From positions 1 to 36,044 of the IMG/VR virus record IMGVR_UViG_3300032334_000189: a stretch of DNA of 36,044 nt, one strand, 5' to 3'. Below are positions 31,227 to 36,044 of the stretch, piece by piece. Source of the stretch: a virus. Position 1 is the first letter of the stretch; the number at the start of each line of letters is the position of its first letter. The position numbers were made by a program, and so were the translations under genes. The notes under the pieces were generated by a model. It was not told where the DNA came from. It searched no databases and worked only from the letters and a program-made list of their open reading frames with translations.

Positions 31227-31546
31227 GTCACCGTCACCGTGACCGGTCGCCCCCGGCCCTCCCCCGCCCCCTCGGCGCGTGGCGGAAGCGGCTGGCTGGC
31301 CCTTGGCGGGGTGGCGGTTTGGCCCTAAGTCGTTGATTTCATTGCGTTTTCGTCGCGGCGGCCGACCGTAACGGCGTTCGTGCCAAGCGTAACAGGGTCT
31401 GTTACGGCCATCGATATGTTTACGGCGGAGGATGCGTCCGCCATCGGCCTAGGATTCATGCGGGTTCGCGGGTTGCTTGGCGTCAATACATACCTTCTCA
31501 CTTACCGTAACCGGCGTAACATCAACCGTAACAGCGTCTGTTACGC
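31227..31546. repeat. GTNAC site cluster in terS 3' end and terS-terL gap
   Basis: Ten GTNAC pentamers lie in 320 bases: GTCAC/GTCAC/GTGAC at 31227, 31233 and 31239 (6-bp spacing, forming the inverted repeat GGTCAC-N7-GTGACC), GTAAC at 31368 and 31389, GTTAC at 31401, and GTAAC/GTAAC/GTAAC/GTTAC at 31507, 31516, 31528 and 31540. Chance would give about one. Several extend to CCGTAAC/GTTACGG as in the 33.2-kb cluster. In terS they fall on Val-Thr codons. Location in and after terS is where pac sites of headful phages lie. Confidence 0.7.
31325..31444 (-). other. Possible 39-residue frame in the terS-terL gap
   Basis: An ATG at 31444, five bases after the terS stop, opens a frame to TAG 31325-31327. 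The product contains AVTDPVTLGTNAVTVG, like the VTDAVTVDVTPVTV end of TerS. No clear ribosome site is present and the Val-Thr pattern follows from the GTNAC repeats, so it may be non-coding. The rest of the 242-base gap (31207-31324) is very GC-rich with no frame. Confidence 0.2.
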
Positions 31547-31994
31547 CGAGCAGCGGCGTGTCCTGCTCGACGATCTCGGCCTCGATGATGCGAGCCTGAG
31601 CCTGCGCGAGCGCGTCGGTGATGCTGATGTTGGCGCTCAACTCGATCTGGCGCGGTGCTTCGGTCCAGCGCATTTGCGTCTTCGTCCACCAGATGAGCGA
31701 GGCGACGTCGCCGGACATTGCCTTTTGGTAGAGCGTCTTGCCGATCCCGGCGTGAGCTTTAGCGCGGCCTTGCTCAAGATTTTCCTTAAACCGCTCGCGC
31801 AAAGTCGAGACGCCAATCCCGCCGCGAATCAACGATGCGATGTGCGCCTCAGCAACGCCATAACCAGCCATTGCCTCAACTTGCTTGCGTTCTTCGTCCG
31901 TTGGTTCGAAGCGGGGGCGGCCCGAATTCGGCCTCGCACCACCGTGTCGATTTTGTTGTTTCTGACTTTCAACTTCCATTTGCCGATAACTCAT
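31449..31994 (-). CDS. terS: Terminase small subunit
   Basis: A 181-residue protein immediately before terL. After a basic N-terminus (GGARPNSGRP) comes the typical PTDEERKQVEAMAGYGVAEA, then HIASLI...STLRERFKENLEQG as helix-turn-helix and YQKAMSGDVASLIWWTKTQM, as in small terminase subunits. The C-terminal 40 residues (from about 148) are Val/Thr-rich and coincide with the GTNAC cluster. It recognises pac and guides TerL. It overlaps the methyltransferase gene by 26 bases; ATG 31979 is an alternative start, and neither has a strong ribosome site. Confidence 0.88.
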   Translation of the reverse strand: MSYRQMEVESQKQQNRHGGARPNSGRPRFEPTDEERKQVEAMAGYGVAEAHIASLIRGGIGVSTLRERFKENLEQGRAKAHAGIGKTLYQKAMSGDVASLIWWTKTQMRWTEAPRQIELSANISITDALAQAQARIIEAEIVEQDTPLLGVTDAVTVDVTPVTVSEKVCIDAKQPANPHES

Positions 31995-33165
31995 TGAATG
32001 TTTTGGAGTTTTCCTGGCACACTGCTTGCTTTCCTGTGTAGTCCTGCCATCTCTTAATTATGACGTCACAATATTTTGGGTCAAGTTCCATCATCCTGCA
32101 TTGCCGTGCTGTTTTCTCACAGGCTATCAGCGTAGAGCCGGAGCCGCCAAACAGGTCAACCACAACATCGTCTGGCTTTCCCCATTTATCAAAGAACCAT
32201 TTATGCAACGCTATCGGTTTTTGAGTTGGATGAACTCGATTCTCCGATTTTTCCTTAGCAGTAAACCCGGACCATAAAAAACGAGCGACCATACGTTTAT
32301 GCGGGATCATTGACCAGCAAAGTTCGTAACCAGTTCCAATGCTTTCGTCTAAATCTTCTTTTTTCTTATCCCAAACCACCCAAGAACCGCCTTTAGGCAA
32401 GGTTTGGCAATAATAATCTGCCCCCCACCAAAAGTGTTCCCTTGCATTTTTGAAGTATTCAAAAAAAAATGAAGGATCAAAATCCTGATCGTCACCAATC
32501 ACTTGGGAGTAGATTTTTCCTTTTACTTTTTCCGTTTGAGCGTAGTTTGTATCCAGATTCATGCCATATGGTGGGTCCATATAAACAAAATCAGCCTTCC
32601 GCCCATCCATCAGCGTATCAACCGCGTCAATCGACGTAGAATCGCCGCACATCAGTCGATGCTGCCCTAGTATCCAAATGTCGCCCAATCGCGTTGTAGG
32701 CTCATCTGGAGCCTCTGGAACGGCATCCTCATCCGTCAACCCAGGTTCCACCTCCAACGGCGTGAGCGCATTGATCTCATCAAGGGAAAAACCAGTCAAA
32801 TCTAAGTCAAACCCTGCCTCGCCCAGCTCCTTAAACTCAAGGGCCAGCATCTCGTTGTCCCATCCGGCGTTTAGGGCCAATTTGTTATCGGCCAGGACGT
32901 AAGCCCGCTTCTTCGCGTCGCTCCATCCTCGGGCCACCATGACCGGCACTTCACGCATCCCCAGACGCTTCGCTGCCATCGTCCTGCCGTGACCGGCGAT
33001 GATCCCCCCATCTTCATCTACCAACACTGGGGTAGTCCACCCCCACTCTTTGATGCTGGCAGCGATCTGCCCTACCTGCTCATCCGAGTGCGTCCTGGCG
33101 TTCCTCGCGTAGGGAATCAATTTTTCAATCGCCCATTTCTCAATTTTCTCTGCTGGATCCGTCAT
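31969..33165 (-). CDS. ParB-like domain fused to beta-class DNA methyltransferase
   Basis: A 398-residue fusion. Residues 5-95 form a ParB/Srx-like domain with GHGR at 58-61 and ADNKLALN at 92-99. The methyltransferase part has CGDSTS (173-178), MDPPYGM (DPPY 197-200), HPTQKP (312-317) and VVDLFGGSGST (335-345). The order DPPY before FGGSG marks the beta class of N6-adenine/N4-cytosine enzymes. No restriction partner is near. Such fusions occur in phages, where methylation may protect DNA or control packaging or replication. ATG 33165 is used; GTG 33174 is possible. Confidence 0.93.
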   Translation of the reverse strand: MTDPAEKIEKWAIEKLIPYARNARTHSDEQVGQIAASIKEWGWTTPVLVDEDGGIIAGHGRTMAAKRLGMREVPVMVARGWSDAKKRAYVLADNKLALNAGWDNEMLALEFKELGEAGFDLDLTGFSLDEINALTPLEVEPGLTDEDAVPEAPDEPTTRLGDIWILGQHRLMCGDSTSIDAVDTLMDGRKADFVYMDPPYGMNLDTNYAQTEKVKGKIYSQVIGDDQDFDPSFFFEYFKNAREHFWWGADYYCQTLPKGGSWVVWDKKKEDLDESIGTGYELCWSMIPHKRMVARFLWSGFTAKEKSENRVHPTQKPIALHKWFFDKWGKPDDVVVDLFGGSGSTLIACEKTARQCRMMELDPKYCDVIIKRWQDYTGKQAVCQENSKTFNELSANGS

Positions 33166-33220
33166 TTCCCCCACTTTCCCCTAAAAGTGAAACCTTACCG
33201 TACCGTATCACTCCGCATCG

Positions 33221-33270
33221 TACCGTAACACCGTAACACTCTAAAGAGTGTGTTACGTTACGTTACGGTA
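33221..33270. repeat. Large nested inverted repeat
   Basis: TACCGTAAC (33221-33229) and GTTACGGTA (33262-33270) are perfect complements. Inside them ACACTCT and AGAGTGT (33236-33242 and 33245-33251) also pair perfectly around AA, and CCGTAAC (33231-33237) faces GTTACG (33252-33257). The whole can form a long stem or cruciform, or present inverted binding sites. Confidence 0.85.
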
Positions 33271-33331
33271 AACTCGCCTTTGCCGCCGTAACAATGTTAC
33301 GGCATGTTACGGCTTGTTACGGTTGTTACGG
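33223..33331. repeat. Iteron-like GTTACGG / CCGTAAC array
   Basis: In 109 bases there are ten GTNAC sites. CCGTAAC occurs at 33223, 33231 and 33286; a tandem GTTAC of 5-bp period starts at 33252, 33257 and 33262; and GTTACGG occurs at 33296, 33306, 33316 and 33325. The last four are spaced 10, 10 and 9 bases, so they lie on one face of the helix. The stretch is flanked by GTACCGTA variants (33189-33225) on one side and an AT-rich stretch (33332-33350) on the other. It fills the 195-base gap between the primase and methyltransferase genes and contains no frame. Origin iterons or operators are the likely meaning. Confidence 0.85.
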
Positions 33332-33360
33332 ACTAATTTTTAGAACTAAATCCCTTTCCC

Positions 33361-35223
33361 TTAGCCTAGTTTTTCCATAAGCCTTTTGGATAGCACTGTA
33401 TTTTTAACCAGCCACCCCTTGTCATGCTTGCCTATAATTTCAGCATCCGTCAGATCCCTGATGATCATTCCCGGCCTGGCTGAAGCCTTCAAGTGCTGGT
33501 CTACCGAATTGGTTTTGACACCCTGCTCCAGCAAAAACGTCTTGAACGCCTCTCGGCTGACGTAAGGCATCTCATCCATCACTTCCGCCCCACCGACGAA
33601 CCAAGCCCGCTCCAAGTTGGCCTTGTGCTCGGCCAGCTTGTCTTCCTTTGGTTGTGGCATCCGAAGATCGCCCTCTTGAAACATCTCAAACACCGCCCCA
33701 GGCAGCGGCAACCCATCCTCATCCTGCCAACCTAGATCCACTGGGCTTAAGCACCCATGCAAATCCTTCGGTTCCGGCGCGTCTTTCTGCTTAGTACAAC
33801 TCACAATAATCTCGTGGGTCTTGCCGTGAACCAAGATACTCGCGTCCAATGCCCCTCGCCACGCGCTAGAACCCCGCGCACGCTGTTTTGACTCCGAGTT
33901 GTGGCCTAAGTGGTGGATCAACATTGTCGTCGCACTGAGGGCCATTGAGACGATATTGCAGGCATTGATCATCGCTCGGGTGTCTTTGGCGCTGTTCTCG
34001 TCGCCGCTCATATGGTTGTTGAGCGTATCGATGTTCACGAGCGCGACTGGCTCGGACGTTAACGCACGCACCGCGGCGATCACTTCTGTCGCTGCGCCTG
34101 GGCCGTCCAGATCAATTGCTTTGTTGCTGATCAGCAGGTTGTCGAGACTGGTTACGTTGTTACGCCGGCACCAGCTCGCGATACGCTGGCGCATCCCGTA
34201 GTTACCTTCACCTGCCAGGTAGACAACGATGCCGGGTTTGGTTCTGATACCGCCCCACGGAATACCGCTGGCAATGCAACAAGCCATGTCCAACGCAACG
34301 AATGTCTTACCCACTCCAGACTCGCCATACATCATTGCCGTGGCGTATGCCGGCAGCCACCCCTTCACAATCCACGGCACGGGGCTTGGTTGGCCCAGGA
34401 AGCTCGTTGCGCGGGTAAGGAAATAGTCTCGGGTTGGCTCGCCCTCTAAAAGCCGTTCTGCGGCCTCTGAGCCGATTGCGCTGCTGGCTGCAACATCCGT
34501 GTCTGGCTCGTACCGCGTGACGGATCTTGCGATCTGCTTGATCTCGCTGCTCGGCAAGGGGATCTCGCACCGGGTTTCGTTGGCGACGCTGATCGCGGCC
34601 AGAATCTCGGCTTCGGTCATGCCAAACGAACGCATCGCACCGGCTAAGCTCGTCAGACCATCGTTACGGTTGCCTTGGATCAGCTCCCCGCTGGTCGTTG
34701 GCGTGGCTTTGCGCCGGCCTAGATGCGGCATCCACACTTCAGGTATCGCACTAGGTGCTACACCATCGAACGGATCGCTGGAAGCCTCCCACTCGTAGCC
34801 GCGCTCCTCGATTGTTGATGGGTACACGATGAAGTAGCGCCCGTCTGACAAAAGGTCAATGCCATCGGCCAGCTTGCAGGATCGGATGCCATCAAGATGC
34901 TTGGCAACGTAATGCTGGCCTCCGCCCGCGGTGAGCGCCATCACGCCGTCACGGATCTGACCGTGATCCGAGATCCATTGCTGCCAACTGGCATCACCAC
35001 CGTTGCGTGGGTCAATATCAAACACCACGATCCCACTGGCGCTACCGCAGGCAATGCCGATGTTCAGGTTCGGGTTTTGGGTCCACCAGCGCTTGATCTG
35101 CTCTGGGTCTGTGGTTGCGTCGTTGACCCCGTGAGCGGTGGCCGGCACCTTACCGTTGGGCACTACCGGTAGGACGAACCAGCCCCAGGAGACGTAGGTC
35201 AGGGCGGCGTCAATCTTGTTCAT
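33361..35223 (-). CDS. Primase-polymerase fused to RepA/DnaB-like helicase
   Basis: A 620-residue replication protein. Residues 1-165 form a bifunctional primase/polymerase (prim-pol) domain with GKVPATAHGVNDATTD (24-39), the catalytic FDIDPRNGG (Asp69, Asp71) and TAGGGQHY with His104. A PriCT-like linker (about 183-235) follows, then a RecA-type ATPase with GESGVGKT (300-307), Walker B-type LVNIDTL (395-401) and HHLGHN (437-442). Prim-pol plus helicase proteins start replication at origins in plasmids and phages. ATG 35223 lies inside the end of the Cro-like gene (14-base overlap). The GTNAC array lies directly after its stop. Confidence 0.9.
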   Translation of the reverse strand: MNKIDAALTYVSWGWFVLPVVPNGKVPATAHGVNDATTDPEQIKRWWTQNPNLNIGIACGSASGIVVFDIDPRNGGDASWQQWISDHGQIRDGVMALTAGGGQHYVAKHLDGIRSCKLADGIDLLSDGRYFIVYPSTIEERGYEWEASSDPFDGVAPSAIPEVWMPHLGRRKATPTTSGELIQGNRNDGLTSLAGAMRSFGMTEAEILAAISVANETRCEIPLPSSEIKQIARSVTRYEPDTDVAASSAIGSEAAERLLEGEPTRDYFLTRATSFLGQPSPVPWIVKGWLPAYATAMMYGESGVGKTFVALDMACCIASGIPWGGIRTKPGIVVYLAGEGNYGMRQRIASWCRRNNVTSLDNLLISNKAIDLDGPGAATEVIAAVRALTSEPVALVNIDTLNNHMSGDENSAKDTRAMINACNIVSMALSATTMLIHHLGHNSESKQRARGSSAWRGALDASILVHGKTHEIIVSCTKQKDAPEPKDLHGCLSPVDLGWQDEDGLPLPGAVFEMFQEGDLRMPQPKEDKLAEHKANLERAWFVGGAEVMDEMPYVSREAFKTFLLEQGVKTNSVDQHLKASARPGMIIRDLTDAEIIGKHDKGWLVKNTVLSKRLMEKLG

Positions 35224-35383
35224 GGTCTGCACGTAACTTGCCCTCGGTCTTGACTTCAATCTCGTACTGCCTGCCCATGGGTGGCCTGTCTCCCCATCTA
35301 TAGATCACCTGGGGCCAGACCCCAAGCGCATCGGCGAGCTTCTTGAGCCCCCCGAAATGCTCGATTGCTTCCTTGGTCGTCAC
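35210..35383 (-). CDS. Cro/YdaS-like repressor, GTG start
   Basis: A 57-residue helix-turn-helix protein: EAIEHFGGLKKLADALGVWP forms helix 2 and the turn, then QVIYRWGDRPPMGRQYEIEV the recognition helix and end. This is the Cro/YdaS type (LAxALGVxPQxxxxWG). GTG 35383 is chosen because AAGGTGG lies five bases before it and the longer frame upstream has no similarity. It faces the early genes and probably binds the dyad at 35411-35444. No separate CI-type repressor is present. Confidence 0.85.
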   Translation of the reverse strand: MTTKEAIEHFGGLKKLADALGVWPQVIYRWGDRPPMGRQYEIEVKTEGKLRADHEQD

Positions 35384-35410
35384 TTTTTCCACCTTGGTTG
35401 AAACTTTGTG

Positions 35411-35439
35411 TTGACACTTTAACTGGAAAGGGGTAAAGT
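35411..35439 (+). promoter_or_regulatory. Early rightward promoter
   Basis: TTGACA (35411-35416, full consensus -35), 17-base spacer and TAAAGT (35434-35439, four of six for -10). The expected start of transcription is near 35446, giving a leader of about 50 bases before the first + gene at 35496. It shares its DNA with the leftward promoter. Confidence 0.8.
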
Positions 35440-35444
35440 GGCAA
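35416..35444 (-). promoter_or_regulatory. Leftward promoter for the Cro-like gene and left arm
   Basis: On the minus strand TTGCCA (35444-35439), a 17-base spacer and TAAAGT (35421-35416). Transcription would start near 35409, 26 bases before the GTG of the Cro-like gene. The -35 is five of six. It may drive cro, prim-pol and the methyltransferase early; a separate late promoter was not found. Confidence 0.7.
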
Positions 35445-35447
35445 CCA

Positions 35448-35476
35448 CTGCACGAACGGATGGCCCGACGGTGCAG
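35448..35476 (+). promoter_or_regulatory. Leader hairpin of the early transcript
   Basis: CTGCAC (35448-35453) pairs with GTGCAG (35471-35476), and CGG (35457-35459) with CCG (35665-style inner stem at 35465-35467), separated by a 3x3 internal loop and closed by a 5-base loop. It starts two bases after the expected transcription start and ends ten bases before the ribosome site, so it may protect the 5' end of the mRNA or be a regulatory leader. Confidence 0.45.
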
Positions 35477-35495
35477 CCAACAACCAAGGATAGTG

Positions 35496-35663
35496 ATGAA
35501 GATCATTTTTACCAAGCGAGAGGTTGAGCAGATCATCCTCGGTCATGTGCATCGTGAGTTCTATGAGGAAGTCAACAAGGTCGAGCTTCGCTCATACAGC
35601 GAAGACGAGTTCGTGACCGTGAGCTGGTCGGACGAAACCGAGGAGGAAGACGGCGATGAATAA
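35496..35663 (+). CDS. First early gene, 55-residue acidic-tailed protein
   Basis: ATG 35496 follows AAGGATAGTG. The 55-residue product has a mixed-charge N-half (FTKREVEQIILGHVHREFYE) and a very acidic end (DETEEEDGDE). It is the first gene of the rightward transcript and should be made immediately on infection. No family is recognised; small acidic first-early proteins in phages are often DNA mimics or host inhibitors, but that is not shown here. It overlaps the next gene by eight bases. Confidence 0.65.
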   Translation: MKIIFTKREVEQIILGHVHREFYEEVNKVELRSYSEDEFVTVSWSDETEEEDGDE

Positions 35664-35769
35664 GTTTGAACCACGCGAAGATTCCCTTTGGGTAACGGCG
35701 CTGGCCTCGATTGCGGTTGGCGCAATGGCTGCGATCTGCCTGTTTCTGGCTTTAAGCGGGGGGCTGTGA
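35656..35769 (+). CDS. 37-residue single-TM protein
   Basis: ATG 35656 to TGA 35767-35769. The 37-residue product has a charged N-terminus (MNKFEPRED) and one membrane helix (about 11-35). GAGGAAGACGGCG precedes it, and its stop is shared with the next start (TGATG). Tight overlaps on both sides support it. A membrane-targeting early role is possible; nothing more can be said. Confidence 0.6.
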   Translation: MNKFEPREDSLWVTALASIAVGAMAAICLFLALSGGL

Positions 35770-36044
35770 TGGCAATCCAACTTAAACGCACCAAAGAGGC
35801 GACCGCGCAAGCGGTCAAGCTCTTGGTCTATGGTCAAGCTGGGGCGGGCAAGACCAGCCTCATCCCGACGCTGCCTGCGCCGGTCATTCTGAGCGCTGAG
35901 GGCGGGTTGCTGAGTATCGCTGATACCAACCTGCCCTTCGTGGAAATAACGTCAATTGGCGAGCTGCAAGAGGCCTATAAATGGCTCACGAGCAGTGCTG
36001 AAGCCAACGAGTTTGAGTCTGTGGCGCTTGATTCAATCTCTGAA
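35769..36044 (+). CDS. Sak4-like AAA ATPase, N-terminal part (continues at base 1)
   Basis: The first 92 residues, cut by the end of the window; the frame goes on at base 124 of the left end. Walker A is GQAGAGKT at residues 22-29, followed by LPAPVILSAEGGL, in which the 'SAEGG' after strand 2 is typical of this phage ATPase family. ATG 35769 shares a base with the upstream stop and follows six G at a good distance. See the entry at 1-519 for function. Confidence 0.85.
   Translation, partial: MAIQLKRTKEATAQAVKLLVYGQAGAGKTSLIPTLPAPVILSAEGGLLSIADTNLPFVEITSIGELQEAYKWLTSSAEANEFESVALDSISE
35922..36044. repeat. Direct terminal repeat, right copy
   Basis: Identical to bases 1-123. It marks the overlap of a closed circle and implies a genome of about 35,921 bp. 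Confidence 0.95.

Larger units (their letters stand above)
35411..35444. promoter_or_regulatory. Dyad operator between the divergent arms
   Basis: TTGACACTTTA (35411-35421) and TAAAGTGGCAA (35434-35444) are inverted repeats with one mismatch in 11 bases around a 12-base spacer. The arms contain the -35 of one promoter and the -10 of the other, so one bound dimer or one RNA polymerase would block both. It is the natural site for the adjacent Cro-like protein. Confidence 0.7.

Noticed and set aside
31380-31997. 205-residue frame on the + strand
   Set aside because: Antisense to the terminase small subunit, rich in Arg and Leu as expected of a shadow.
33221-33331. CRISPR array
   Set aside because: The repeat unit is only 7-10 bases with no unique spacers.
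35210-35536. 108-residue version of the Cro-like protein
   Set aside because: The extra N-terminus crosses the divergent promoters and has no ribosome site; the GTG at 35383 has one.
1-36044. Integrase, attachment site, CI repressor, tRNA genes
   Set aside because: No frame shows tyrosine or serine recombinase motifs, and I found no cloverleaf; the Cro-like gene alone does not show lysogeny.

Overview
The window is one complete phage genome read slightly past its own start. Bases 35922-36044 repeat bases 1-123 exactly, so the molecule is circular or circularly permuted, about 35,921 bp long. The AAA-ATPase (Sak4-like) gene is split across the join. The head and neck genes are of the P22 podovirus type: portal, scaffold, coat, gp4-like tail accessory factor and gp10-like stabilisation protein, followed by a chain of ejection-type proteins. 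The lysis genes (GH108 muramidase, 3-TM holin) and the small accessory genes resemble those of phages of Gram-negative, probably betaproteobacterial, hosts. This host guess is inference. I see no integrase, tRNA, CRISPR array or insertion sequence. Coding density is very high. The two largest gaps are 31207-31448 (242 bp) and 33166-33360 (195 bp), and both carry repeats.

Rightward (+) arm, 35496 through the join to 6910. It begins with two tiny genes, then a recombination and repair set: Sak4-like annealing ATPase, a conserved partner, a DUF669 ssDNA-binding protein, a RecB/Cas4-like exonuclease with Fe-S cysteines, an endonuclease VII-like nuclease, an SF2 helicase with a zinc ribbon and a VRR-NUC nuclease. 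About ten small early proteins follow, many joined by ATGA or TGATG overlaps.

Leftward (-) arm, 35383 down to 6874. It begins with a Cro/YdaS-like repressor, a prim-pol/helicase fusion and a ParB-methyltransferase fusion. Packaging follows (TerS, TerL), then three basic mini-proteins, portal, a giant LamG tail fibre with its chaperone, scaffold, coat, small virion proteins, neck proteins, a second fibre with its chaperone, a cupin, three ejection proteins, lysis genes and a metallophosphoesterase. The two arms converge and overlap at 6874-6910.

Control. The arms diverge from a compact, nearly symmetric element at 35411-35444. In it, two good sigma70-like promoters overlap so that the -10 of each touches the -35 of the other. 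This looks like a mutually exclusive early switch next to a Cro-like gene.

The most unusual sequence is a dense array of GTNAC sites, mostly GTTACGG or its complement. One cluster lies at 33223-33331, directly upstream of the ParB-methyltransferase gene. A second lies at 31227-31546, in the 3' end of terS and the gap before terL. They may be an origin, a pac site, or cis sites for the phage's own methyltransferase or ParB domain.
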